From positions 1-6,652 of the forward strand of contig JAENWH010000105.1 in the NCBI GenBank assembly GCA_016650135.1: a stretch of 6,652 bases of DNA. The letters run 5' to 3'. Source of the DNA: Peptostreptococcaceae bacterium. Its GTDB lineage: Bacteria > Bacillota_A > Clostridia > Peptostreptococcales > Anaerovoracaceae. The notes below the pieces were generated by a model. It was not told the DNA's origin. It worked only from the letters and a program-made list of their open reading frames with translations, and did no database searches. This document shows positions 1 to 6,652 of the stretch, piece by piece (position 1 is the stretch's first letter; each line of letters starts with the position of its first letter). The translations under genes were made by a program, and so were the position numbers.

Positions 1-18
1 AAACCGGGGAAACCGGGG
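1..18 (+). repeat. 9-bp tandem repeat, two copies visible, cut by window edge
   Basis: The unit AAACCGGGG occurs twice in a row, at 1-9 and 10-18. It is in frame and each copy encodes Lys-Pro-Gly. A third copy would break after the next AAA. More copies may lie to the left of the window. It is part of the coding tail of the upstream gene. Confidence 0.7.
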
Positions 19-78
19 AAAACAACTGACCCGGCGGTAGATGACGGGACAACTATTCCTGATTGGCTGAATCCATAA
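1..78 (+). CDS. C-terminal end of an unidentified upstream protein (partial)
   Basis: Frame 1 is open from the left edge to TAA at 76-78 and encodes about 25 residues. It starts KPGKPGKTTDP and ends IPDWLNP. The other two forward frames hit stops by about base 40. The tail is rich in Pro, Gly, Lys, Thr and Asp and looks like a flexible, low-complexity C-terminus, of the sort seen on some penicillin-binding proteins and other surface or secreted proteins. That comparison is only a suggestion, because no domain is visible. The stop lies 10 bp before the maf start and the maf ribosome binding site begins at the stop codon, which fits an operon. The first 18 bases are two copies of a 9-bp unit encoding Lys-Pro-Gly. 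The stretch is clearly richer in G+C than the rest of the window. The protein cannot be identified from this fragment. Confidence 0.6.
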   Translation, partial: KPGKPGKTTDPAVDDGTTIPDWLNP

Positions 79-83
79 AGGAG
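77..83 (+). promoter_or_regulatory. ribosome binding site of maf
   Basis: AAAGGAG ends 5 nt before the ATG at 89. It overlaps the TAA stop of the upstream reading frame, which favours translation of maf from the same messenger and fixes the ATG at 89 as the start. Confidence 0.8.
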
Positions 84-88
84 CATAA

Positions 89-670
89 ATGAAAGACTAC
101 AATATTATTCTTGCCTCTTCTTCTCCCCGAAGAATCGAAATGTTAAGAGAAGATGGCATAAATCCAATTATTATAAATCCAGAAGTTGATGAAAGCATTA
201 AGGTTCCGATGAATATGGAAGATACCGTCATGTTTCTGGCGGTAAAGAAAGCTATTTCCGTTGAAATCACTCTTTTAAATCAAATAGTTAATAAGAATTC
301 CATCATCATTGGGGCGGATACGATTGTATACTCAGATAGAATTATAGGAAAACCTGAAACAAGAGAAGAAGCATTTAATATTTTGTCGGAATTAAATGGC
401 AAATCTCACCTTGTTGCAACAGGAGTAGCTCTAATTGAACCATTTAGTGAACGAAGAAAAGTATTCTGTGAAATTACTAAAGTTTATTTTAAAAAATATT
501 CCGAATCCGATATTTTAGCCTATATCAATACTGATGAGCCATACGACAAGGCCGGAGGATATGCCATTCAAGGTGCCTGGGGTAAATTTATTGACCACAT
601 CGAAGGTGACTTTGAAAATGTTATCGGATTCCCGCTTGCCAGGATAAAAGAAGAAATCAGTAATTTTTAA
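89..670 (+). CDS. maf: Maf family nucleotide pyrophosphatase (dTTP/UTP type)
   Basis: This is a cytoplasmic nucleoside-triphosphate pyrophosphatase. The family hydrolyses non-canonical or surplus nucleotides to the monophosphate and pyrophosphate, and was first named for septum inhibition in Bacillus. At 193 residues it has the usual length. Visible motifs are the N-terminal LASSSPRR (residues 8-15), which contacts the nucleotide phosphates, GADT (75-78) with the family's catalytic Asp at 77, GKP (87-89), and EPYDKAGGYAIQG (150-162). The DKAGGYAIQG form matches the YhdE branch, known for dTTP and UTP, rather than the YceF branch, known for 7-methyl-GTP. The ATG is supported by AAAGGAG 5 nt upstream. 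It lies 10 bp behind an unidentified gene. In many Firmicutes maf precedes radC and the mre genes, but here the next gene is a convergent protease gene. The sequence is intact. The family call is near certain; the substrate preference is inferred from motifs. Confidence 0.97.
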   Translation: MKDYNIILASSSPRRIEMLREDGINPIIINPEVDESIKVPMNMEDTVMFLAVKKAISVEITLLNQIVNKNSIIIGADTIVYSDRIIGKPETREEAFNILSELNGKSHLVATGVALIEPFSERRKVFCEITKVYFKKYSESDILAYINTDEPYDKAGGYAIQGAWGKFIDHIEGDFENVIGFPLARIKEEISNF

Positions 671-677
671 AAACGTA

Positions 678-693
678 TGAATCGTTTAATTCA
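678..693. terminator. weak hairpin between convergent genes, possible bidirectional terminator
   Basis: The 45 bp between the maf and protease stops (671-715) contain the inverted repeat TGAAT, six-base loop, ATTCA. To the left is an AT palindrome TTTTTAAAAA (664-673), which gives a U-run for minus-strand transcripts a few bases past the hairpin. To the right is a run of seven A (696-702), which would be a U-run on the minus strand just before the hairpin. The stem is only 5 bp and AT-rich. The placement fits termination of both converging transcripts, but the structure alone is poor evidence. Confidence 0.25.
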
Positions 694-715
694 ATAAAAA
701 AATTGCAGCACGGAA

Positions 716-1429
716 TCAAAAGAATATTCCAACAATAAAGCTATATAGAAAACTAACAGCCGGATTTAATACAATATCAACAATGTTTAAGATCAATAAC
801 AACATTAAAATAATAAAACCTTTATCATATACTTTATAATAAAACGCTGTGCCCTTCAAATTGAATATTTGAGTAATGATACCAAAACCATCCAGTGGAG
901 GTATAGGCAGTAAATTAAATACCAAAAGAACGATATTGATCATAATCGTATAACTTATAATATCAACAACCACACTGCCCATATAGGTATTCACGAAACT
1001 GAATCCAAAGACCACAAGTAATTTTAGTATCCCTGCAAATATAACAGCTAGAATAAAATTTATTGTTATACCCGCTATTGCTACAAGGAACTCATCTCTC
1101 CTTGGTTTTTTAAAATTGTTCGGGTTTATCTGGACTGGTCTTCCCCATCCAAATCCCACAAACATTAAAGCAATAAATCCTATAGGATCAATATGGGCTA
1201 AAGGACTGACTGTCACCCTGCCCTGCAGCTGCGGTGTCGGGTCTCCCAGTTTGTATGCTACGACTGCGTGGCCAAACTCATGAAAAGACAGTCCTATAAC
1301 GATTCCTGGCAACATAAGTGCAATTCCCATTGCCCACTTTACCGGGTCGTCAAATCTTCCATTGGCAACCCCCATTGCCCCCATAATTATCAGTAAAATC
1401 AATGCCGGTGAATTAAAAAATCTTCTCAT
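716..1429 (-). CDS. M50 site-2-type intramembrane metalloprotease
   Basis: This is a 237-residue, very hydrophobic membrane protein with the zinc-protease signature of the M50 (site-2 protease) family, most like the compact Firmicute proteins such as Bacillus YwhC. HEFGH at residues 50-54 supplies two zinc-ligand histidines and the catalytic Glu51. NLLPIPPLDGF (172-182) carries the third ligand, Asp180. AGITINF (119-125) holds the Asn124 position usually seen in the GPxxN element, but lacks its Pro. I see about six membrane segments, roughly 8-22, 31-58, 83-95, 114-141, 151-175 and 203-236. There is no PDZ or CBS domain, so it is a minimal core enzyme. The ATG is supported by AGGGGA 9 nt upstream (1439-1444). 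It lies 52 bp behind glyA with no visible terminator or promoter between, so it is probably cotranscribed with glyA. Its natural substrate is unknown. It is not evidently SpoIVFB or RseP. Confidence 0.92.
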   Translation of the reverse strand: MRRFFNSPALILLIIMGAMGVANGRFDDPVKWAMGIALMLPGIVIGLSFHEFGHAVVAYKLGDPTPQLQGRVTVSPLAHIDPIGFIALMFVGFGWGRPVQINPNNFKKPRRDEFLVAIAGITINFILAVIFAGILKLLVVFGFSFVNTYMGSVVVDIISYTIMINIVLLVFNLLPIPPLDGFGIITQIFNLKGTAFYYKVYDKGFIILMLLLILNIVDIVLNPAVSFLYSFIVGIFF

Positions 1430-1481
1430 TGTTAATTTTCCCCTATTTTATCTTCCCTTGTTCAATTCCCCCTTATAATAT

Positions 1482-2720
1482 TTAGTACAGTGGAAATCTT
1501 TCGCAAAGTTCTTTTACAATTGCCTTTGCCGCTTCTCTTTTTTCTATACTTTTAGGATTATCTAAAACCAGCGCAATTGCATCAGCAACTTTTATAATTT
1601 CAGCTTCTTTAAACCCTCTTGTGGTCATTGCAGGTGTACCCAGCCTGATTCCAGCGGTAACATTAGCACCATACGGATCATTTGGTACAGTGTTTTTATT
1701 AGTAGTAATATTAGCTTCATCGAGCAGCAGTTCTGCTTCTTTTCCGGTAATATCCTTATTGGTTAAATTAAGTAGTACCAGATGATTATCTGTACCTCCA
1801 GATACTAATTTAAAATCTTTCTTTATTAATTCCTGAGCAAGAGCTTTTGCATTAGCAACAACCTGCTTTTGATATTCAATAAAGGAAGGTTCCATAGCTT
1901 CTTTAAAGCATACCGCTTTTCCCGCAATAATGTGCATAAGCGGTCCTCCCTGTATACCCGGAAAAATTGCTTTGTTTAATTTCGCTCCATATTCCGCTTT
2001 AGCTAAAATTGCTCCGCCTCTTGGACCTCTTAAAGTTTTATGCGTTGTAGTTGTTACAACATCAGCATACTCCATTGGATTAGGATGGATACCTGCTGCA
2101 ACAAGTCCTGCAAAATGAGCCATATCAACCATAAGTATTGCCCCAACTTCATCCGCAATCTCTCTAAATTTTTTCGCATCAATTATTCTAGGATAAGCAC
2201 TCGCACCCGCAACAATCATTTTAGGTTTAAACTCATTGGCTAACCTTCTCACTTCATCAAAATCAATAGTTTCCGTTTCAGGATCCAGCCCATACGGAAT
2301 AAAGTTAAAATATTTGCCTGAAAGATTAACTTTGCTTCCATGTGTCAAATGTCCGCCGCTGGAAAGATCCATACCAAGAACAGTATCTCCTGGTTTTAAT
2401 AAGGCAAAATACACCGCTATATTTGCACTGGAGCCAGAATGAGGTTGAACATTCGCATATTCCGCCCCAAACAGTTTTTTCATCCTTTCAATTGCCAGCG
2501 TTTCCACTTCATCCACATGCTCACATCCGCCGTAATATCTTTTTCCCGGATATCCTTCAGCGTATTTATTTGTCAATTCACTTCCACAAGCCTCCATAAC
2601 CGCCTTACTGGTAAAATTTTCAGAAGCTATCATTTCAATTTTATTTTCTTGTCTGCTCATTTCACGCCTGATTATATTGCTCACTTCAAGATCAGTCTTA
2701 TCTAAATTATTAAAATACAT
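1482..2720 (-). CDS. glyA: serine hydroxymethyltransferase
   Basis: This is a cytoplasmic PLP enzyme that interconverts serine plus tetrahydrofolate with glycine plus 5,10-methylene-tetrahydrofolate, the main source of one-carbon units. The 412 residues match the family length. Key positions are IASEN (31-35), [13 protein letters not shown] (53-65) with the catalytic Glu55, the cofactor-stacking His125, MVDMAH (197-202) with Asp199 for the pyridine nitrogen, [14 protein letters not shown] (223-236) with the Schiff-base Lys228, and [13 protein letters not shown] (357-369) with substrate-carboxylate Arg359. All are intact. The ATG gives the normal N-terminus. An AAAGGA (2732-2737) stands 11 nt before it, slightly far but purine-rich throughout. 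A good promoter lies in the 85-bp gap to cls, so expression need not depend on the upstream operon. I see no riboswitch in the leader, which would be only about 50 nt long. Confidence 0.99.
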   Translation of the reverse strand: MYFNNLDKTDLEVSNIIRREMSRQENKIEMIASENFTSKAVMEACGSELTNKYAEGYPGKRYYGGCEHVDEVETLAIERMKKLFGAEYANVQPHSGSSANIAVYFALLKPGDTVLGMDLSSGGHLTHGSKVNLSGKYFNFIPYGLDPETETIDFDEVRRLANEFKPKMIVAGASAYPRIIDAKKFREIADEVGAILMVDMAHFAGLVAAGIHPNPMEYADVVTTTTHKTLRGPRGGAILAKAEYGAKLNKAIFPGIQGGPLMHIIAGKAVCFKEAMEPSFIEYQKQVVANAKALAQELIKKDFKLVSGGTDNHLVLLNLTNKDITGKEAELLLDEANITTNKNTVPNDPYGANVTAGIRLGTPAMTTRGFKEAEIIKVADAIALVLDNPKSIEKREAAKAIVKELCERFPLY

Positions 2721-2774
2721 GATTCTTTCTTTCCTTTCAAACTATATTCTTTACTACAAAAGCACATTTCTAAA

Positions 2775-2803
2775 ACTATATCATACATATATTATAAAAT
2801 CAA
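2775..2803 (-). promoter_or_regulatory. predicted sigma-A-type promoter of glyA
   Basis: Read on the minus strand, TTGATT (2798-2803; 4 of 6 to the consensus TTGACA) is followed after exactly 17 bp by TATAGT (2775-2780; 5 of 6 to TATAAT). The -10 element is preceded by TG plus one base, the extended -10 form typical of Gram-positive promoters. The -35 begins 2 bp after the cls stop codon. Initiation would fall near 2768, giving a leader of about 50 nt. The gap is AT-rich throughout, so chance matches are possible, but spacing and placement are right. Confidence 0.6.
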
Positions 2804-2805
2804 TA

Positions 2806-4284
2806 TCACAATAAATCTGAAAGCAATCTTGAAATGGCTTCTTTAAACTTTATAATAATAGATCTTTTTTGATAAAGTTCTTTTGTAAGTTCATGGCACA
2901 ATTTCATATCCTGTTCAAATATGGCTTCGATTTTCTTTGCTTCTTTGCCATCATAAATAAAAGCATTCGCTTCAAAATTCAGTTTAAAACTTCTTCGGTC
3001 AAAGTTAGCTGAACCTATGGATGCTACCTCTGTATCCACAACTATAGTCTTTGCATGAAGAAACCCATTATCATAAATGTATATTTTAATTCCAGAATTA
3101 ATCAGTTCTCCTACATAAGAATATGTAGCCCAGTAAACAAACATATGGTCTGGCATGCAGGGTATCATAATTTTCACGTCTACACCTGACAATGCTGCCA
3201 TTTTCAATGAGTCCAGCAAACTGTCATCTGGTACAAAATATGGCGTTTGCAAATAAATATTTTTTGTTGCTGATGCAATCATTCTCATATATGCTCTTTT
3301 AATTTCTTCTCGTGCTGAATCAGGACCAGAAGAAACAATCTGAATACCGGTCGTACCCTCTTTTACCACTTCACTGTAATAAACTTCTGAAACCGTCAGT
3401 CTTTCCTTTGCGGCGAATTTCCAATCCATAATAAATCTTGCGTTAATATCCTGAACCCCACTTCCTACAAATCTCAAATGGGTATCTCTCCAATAACCAA
3501 ACTTTTTCTTTAAGCCAACATATTCTCTTCCTATATTAAATCCCCCAATATAGCCAATTGCACCATCAATGACTACTATTTTTCTATGATTTCTATAGTT
3601 TAATTTCATATTCACCATTTTTAAATATTTAAACTTAGGAGGGAAAAAGAATGCAACCCGGCCTCCTGCTTCTCTTAGTTCTGCAATAGTAAAATCAAGA
3701 ATCTGTCTTCCTCCTATAGCATCAATCAGCAGTCTGACCTCAACTCCTGCCTGCGCACGCTCAGTCAGTGCTTTTAGTATTTGTTTCCCGATGTTATCGT
3801 TTTTTATGATGAAATACATGATATTAATGGTTGATTTGGCACTTTTGATATCTTCAAGAAGTGTGTAATGCATATCTTCTCCATCTGTGATAACGGAAAT
3901 TTTATTATCCTGCGTAAAAAAAGCTTTTCCATAGGTCTGATTCAGTCTGATCAGGTCTCTCCAGGCTCTGCTTTCTCTGTTTGAAAAATTAAAACTACCG
4001 GTTTTTATCTCTTCTATCTGTTCCTGCAGCGCATTTTCCATAACTGCTTCTTCTGATTTTGATAATTTAAACATTTTTTGCCTTGATATATTTTGGGAAA
4101 ACATAAAATAAAATACTATTCCCATTACAGGTAACAGGAATAGCACCATAATCCATGCCAGTGTTGCAGATGGATTTTTACGCTCAAGAAATATAATTGT
4201 TAATGCAATAATAAAATCAACTACAAATAACAACGTTAAATAATTTGTAACTATTGTACTCCAAACGATCGTTGCGTTTTCCAT
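2806..4284 (-). CDS. cls: cardiolipin synthase (two-HKD phospholipase D family)
   Basis: This membrane enzyme condenses two phosphatidylglycerol molecules to cardiolipin and glycerol. Its 492 residues are normal for bacterial Cls. Two N-terminal membrane helices (about 11-33 and 42-62) with ERKNPSATLAWIM between and into them form the PLDc_N anchor. Two phospholipase D domains follow. The first has NHRKIVVID (232-240; His233, Lys235, Asp240) and then GGFNIG. The second has LHAKTIVVD (409-417; His410, Lys412, Asp417) and then GSANFDRRSF. Both catalytic triads are complete. The ATG overlaps the miaB stop by one base (TAATG), indicating translational coupling. The nearest purine-rich site, GGAG at 4298-4301, is 13 nt upstream, longer than ideal. 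Its presence with gpsA suggests an operon partly devoted to phospholipid synthesis. A different transphosphatidylase activity is possible but less likely. Confidence 0.95.
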   Translation of the reverse strand: MENATIVWSTIVTNYLTLLFVVDFIIALTIIFLERKNPSATLAWIMVLFLLPVMGIVFYFMFSQNISRQKMFKLSKSEEAVMENALQEQIEEIKTGSFNFSNRESRAWRDLIRLNQTYGKAFFTQDNKISVITDGEDMHYTLLEDIKSAKSTINIMYFIIKNDNIGKQILKALTERAQAGVEVRLLIDAIGGRQILDFTIAELREAGGRVAFFFPPKFKYLKMVNMKLNYRNHRKIVVIDGAIGYIGGFNIGREYVGLKKKFGYWRDTHLRFVGSGVQDINARFIMDWKFAAKERLTVSEVYYSEVVKEGTTGIQIVSSGPDSAREEIKRAYMRMIASATKNIYLQTPYFVPDDSLLDSLKMAALSGVDVKIMIPCMPDHMFVYWATYSYVGELINSGIKIYIYDNGFLHAKTIVVDTEVASIGSANFDRRSFKLNFEANAFIYDGKEAKKIEAIFEQDMKLCHELTKELYQKRSIIIKFKEAISRLLSDLL

Positions 4285-4286
4285 TA
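4282..4286 (-). promoter_or_regulatory. TAATG stop-start overlap coupling miaB to cls
   Basis: On the minus strand the miaB stop TAA (4286-4284) shares its last base with the cls start ATG (4284-4282). The only Shine-Dalgarno-like site, GGAG at 4298-4301, is 13 nt from the start, so reinitiation by ribosomes finishing miaB is a plausible main route to cls translation. This is inference from the overlap. Confidence 0.75.
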
Positions 4287-5648
4287 TTTTAGTCTATCTC
4301 CATATTTCTCATCAGTTGCATTTGCTTTTTCGTTCAACATATATTTCCCATCCAGATTGAACGTTTTCCCTTTTATCACTTCAACATCCACAATACTGCC
4401 TATTAATTCTTTGCTTCCATTGAAATTTATTGTTTTAAACCCTTCTGTTCTTCCCGTTAAAAATTCTTCGTTTTTTTTGCTTGCTCCTTCTACCAGAACC
4501 TTTACAATACAACCTTCCAGCGCCTTATTCTTTTTCAATGATATTTCATTCAGCAAATCAACTAATCTGTTGAATCTTTGATGTTTAACCTCTTCAGGGA
4601 TTTGGTCCTTATACATTTCTGCAGGTGTCCCTTTCCTGATGGAATATAGGAAGGTAAAAGCCGAATCGAACTCGATTTTTTTGACCAAATCCAAAGTATC
4701 TTCAAAATCTTTATCGGTTTCTCCCGGAAATCCAACAATAATATCCGTCGTGATGGAAATCTCCGGATTCGCTGCTCTTAATCTGTCAATTAATTTCACG
4801 TAATTTTCTCTTGTATATTTTCTGTTCATTCTAGCTAAAACATTCGTGCTGCCCGATTGCACCGGCAAATGGATATAATTGCATAATTTTTCACATTCTG
4901 CAAATGTCTGTATCAATCTATCCGACAAATCTTTCGGGTGTGATGTCATAAATCTGATTCTTTCAAGCCCTTCAATAGTATTTAATAAATGAATCAGACC
5001 GGCGAAATCAACGTCTCCATTGTATGAATTGACATTTTGTCCTAATAGTGTGATCTCCTTCACTCCATCAGAGACTAATTCTTTTACTTCCTTCATGATA
5101 TCTGCAGACATTCTGCTTCGTTCTCTGCCTCTGGTAAAAGGAACGATACAGTAGGTGCAGAAATTGTCGCAACCATATATTATATTAACAAATGCCTTGA
5201 AATTATAATCTCTTTTCGCAGGAAGTCCTTCTATTATTTCGCCTGCTTCATCCCATACTTCCACAAGTTTCTGCTTTTCTGAAAGAACTGAAGTCAGTAA
5301 TTTTGGAAATTCATGTATATTATGAGTACCAAAAATAATATCTACCCAAGGGTATTTTCGCTTCACTGTATCAATGATATGCTGCTGCTGCATCATACAG
5401 CCGCAAAGACACACTGTAAAATTGCTGTTACTTTCTTTAATTTTTTTCAATTCTCCAAGAATACCATAAAATCGCTTGTCCGCATTGTCTCTCACGCTGC
5501 ATGTATTTATTATAGCAACATCAGCCTTATTTTTTTCTTTATTTTCTGTATAGCCAAGCGCTGACAGCATTCCTGCTAATGTTTCTGAATCATGTTCGTT
5601 CATAGCACAGCCAAAGGTTTGAATATTAAAACTTTTTTGTAAACTCAT
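4284..5648 (-). CDS. miaB: tRNA-2-methylthio-N6-dimethylallyladenosine synthase
   Basis: This radical-SAM methylthiotransferase converts i6A37 to ms2i6A37 in tRNAs that read UNN codons. The 454 residues contain three regions in order. The N-terminal UPF0004 domain binds the auxiliary iron-sulfur cluster through Cys14 (TFGCAMN), Cys50 (NTCSVR) and Cys84 (CGCM). The radical-SAM core has GCDNFCTYCIVPFTRGRERSR at 159-179, with the cluster cysteines Cys160, Cys164 and Cys167. The C-terminal TRAM RNA-binding domain spans roughly 375-440. The FCTYCIVPFTRGRERS form marks MiaB rather than RimO or MtaB. An extra Cys80 precedes the usual CGC. The ATG has AAAAGG 10 nt upstream (5659-5664) and lies only 13 codons before essential Cys14, so no later start is possible. 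It sits 20 bp after gpsA and overlaps cls by one base. In many Clostridia miaB is near mutS and mutL; neither is seen here. Confidence 0.97.
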   Translation of the reverse strand: MSLQKSFNIQTFGCAMNEHDSETLAGMLSALGYTENKEKNKADVAIINTCSVRDNADKRFYGILGELKKIKESNSNFTVCLCGCMMQQQHIIDTVKRKYPWVDIIFGTHNIHEFPKLLTSVLSEKQKLVEVWDEAGEIIEGLPAKRDYNFKAFVNIIYGCDNFCTYCIVPFTRGRERSRMSADIMKEVKELVSDGVKEITLLGQNVNSYNGDVDFAGLIHLLNTIEGLERIRFMTSHPKDLSDRLIQTFAECEKLCNYIHLPVQSGSTNVLARMNRKYTRENYVKLIDRLRAANPEISITTDIIVGFPGETDKDFEDTLDLVKKIEFDSAFTFLYSIRKGTPAEMYKDQIPEEVKHQRFNRLVDLLNEISLKKNKALEGCIVKVLVEGASKKNEEFLTGRTEGFKTINFNGSKELIGSIVDVEVIKGKTFNLDGKYMLNEKANATDEKYGDRLK

Positions 5649-5668
5649 TATATATTTACCTTTTCCAC

Positions 5669-6652
5669 TTAATAGGATTCGCTTTTTTTGTCTCTTGCCA
5701 TTAAAGCGATAACTGCGTCTTTGGCATCTATTTCTTCATTGATCACTGCATAGATGCATTCCGTAATAGGCATCTCCACATTGACCTTTCTGGCAAGCTG
5801 ATAAGCTGCCTCCGTTGTATACATGCCTTCAACTACCATACCGATCTTAGCTGTTGCTTCGGACGGTTTCATCCCTTCTCCAATCAATATGCCGCATCGC
5901 CTGTTTCTGCTGTGCATACTTGTACACGTAACTATTAAATCTCCTATTCCGGAAAGACCTGAAAAAGTACTTGCTTCTGCACCTAGTTTAACGCCAAGTC
6001 TTGAGATTTCAGCAATACCTCTGGTCATCATTGCAGCTTTAGCATTATCTCCAAAACCCATTCCGTCTGATATTCCTGCACCGAGTGCAATAATGTTTTT
6101 AAGTGCCCCGCCAAGTTCTACTCCGAGAACATCACCATTTGTATAAACTCTGAATCTGTCTGTCATAAATATGTCCTGTATGTATTCTGCCGTCTGCATG
6201 TTTTCCGAAGAAACACAAACAGTTGTTGGAAGTGCTATTCCCACTTCTTCAGCATGAGAAGGCCCTGAAAGAGCAACATATCTTAATTCAGGAGCGACTT
6301 CCTTTGCAATCTGAGACATGGTCATCAGCGTCTTTTGTTCAATACCTTTTGCAACGTTAACAATAACCATATCTTTATTAAGTAATGGCAATGCACTTTT
6401 AAGTGCTTCTCTAAAATGCTGTGCAGGGGCTGAAAATAGCGCAACATCTACATCCTTTAATGCTTCCTCAATACTAAAAACCACTTTAATATTATTATTA
6501 AATTTCACACCCGGCAGAAAAGGAACATTTTCTCTTTTTTCTTCAAGAGACTTCAGATGTTTTTCATTAATATCCCAGATCTTAACAGCATGCCCTTTGT
6601 TGCTCAAAGTTACTGCAAGAGCCGTTCCCCAACTTCCAGCTCCAATAATTCC
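5669..6652 (-). CDS. gpsA: glycerol-3-phosphate dehydrogenase [NAD(P)+] (5' end beyond window)
   Basis: This cytoplasmic enzyme reduces dihydroxyacetone phosphate to sn-glycerol-3-phosphate, the backbone of membrane phospholipids. The frame stays open to the right edge: the first visible residues are GIIGAGSWGTALAVTL, which include the Rossmann GxGxxG element, so only about 3-8 N-terminal residues are missing. A TTG at 6605-6607 is an internal Leu codon, not the start, because starting there would delete the nucleotide-binding loop. Counting from the first visible Gly, I see NVAKGIE with Lys102, LSGPSHAEEV (128-137), GVELGGALKNIIALGAG (177-193) with the catalytic Lys185, and the C-terminal GLSGIGDLIVTC with SRNRRCG. 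The 327 visible residues plus the few missing agree with the family's usual 330-345. It is the first visible gene of the gpsA-miaB-cls group. In Firmicutes plsY or der often lies just upstream, which cannot be tested here. Confidence 0.97.
   Translation of the reverse strand, partial: GIIGAGSWGTALAVTLSNKGHAVKIWDINEKHLKSLEEKRENVPFLPGVKFNNNIKVVFSIEEALKDVDVALFSAPAQHFREALKSALPLLNKDMVIVNVAKGIEQKTLMTMSQIAKEVAPELRYVALSGPSHAEEVGIALPTTVCVSSENMQTAEYIQDIFMTDRFRVYTNGDVLGVELGGALKNIIALGAGISDGMGFGDNAKAAMMTRGIAEISRLGVKLGAEASTFSGLSGIGDLIVTCTSMHSRNRRCGILIGEGMKPSEATAKIGMVVEGMYTTEAAYQLARKVNVEMPITECIYAVINEEIDAKDAVIALMARDKKSESY

Noticed and set aside
13..34. CCGGG/CCCGG inverted repeat as a terminator or attenuator before maf
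   Set aside because: It lies inside the coding tail of the upstream gene, has a 5-bp stem with a 12-base loop and no following T-run.
1430..1481. Possible promoter between glyA and the protease gene
   Set aside because: TTGAAC and a TAAAAT-like element are present on the minus strand but only 9 bp apart, too close to work as -35 and -10.
1930..2705. Several overlapping + strand open frames of 62-88 codons inside glyA
   Set aside because: They lie antisense to a fully conserved glyA, show no recognisable motif, and have low-complexity or frame-shadow composition.
2721..2805. Riboswitch or T-box leader ahead of glyA
   Set aside because: The gap is 85 bp, AT-rich and without paired GC helices or conserved leader motifs, too short for known glycine, purine or T-box elements.
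4357..5564. + strand open frames of 74 and 83 codons inside miaB
   Set aside because: They are antisense to conserved miaB domains, without credible ribosome binding sites or family features.
5823..6146. + strand 107-codon open frame inside gpsA
   Set aside because: It is antisense to the most conserved part of gpsA, and its Pro/Ser/Ile-rich content is what the reverse complement of that gene would give.
1..6652. Mobile element, defence system, CRISPR or biosynthetic cluster
   Set aside because: All genes are housekeeping or common membrane proteins with uniform composition. No transposase, integrase, terminal repeats or spacer array is visible.

Overview
The window is ordinary AT-rich chromosomal DNA, most likely from a low-GC Firmicute of the class Clostridia. 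This rests on the low G+C content, strong purine-rich ribosome binding sites, and the Firmicute-like forms of Maf, GlyA, MiaB and GpsA. The species cannot be named from the sequence. Six recognisable genes fill almost the whole window, with no intergenic gap above about 85 bp. I see no tRNA, rRNA, CRISPR array, insertion sequence or phage gene.

Layout. On the + strand, bases 1-78 are the last codons of an unidentified gene with a Pro/Gly/Lys/Thr-rich tail. It is followed 10 bp later by maf (89-670), a nucleotide pyrophosphatase of the YhdE (dTTP/UTP) type. From 716 to the right edge everything is on the - strand and converges on maf. In transcription order these are gpsA (its first few codons lie beyond the right edge), miaB, cls, glyA and a small M50 site-2-type membrane protease.

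Working units. gpsA, miaB and cls are tightly packed: a 20-bp gap, then a 1-nt TAATG overlap. They probably form one operon that joins sn-glycerol-3-phosphate synthesis, tRNA A37 methylthiolation and cardiolipin synthesis. glyA lies 85 bp downstream behind a good sigma-A-type promoter (TTGATT, 17 bp, TATAGT with an extended TG), so it is probably also transcribed independently. The M50 protease gene follows 52 bp later with its own ribosome binding site and no visible promoter, so it is probably read through from glyA. The maf and protease genes converge across 45 bp with only weak hairpin potential.

I found no evidence of an undescribed system. The points worth a second look are modest: the repeat-containing C-terminal tail at the left edge, the promoter that splits the minus-strand cluster, the miaB-cls coupling, the orphan protease and the gpsA start beyond the window.
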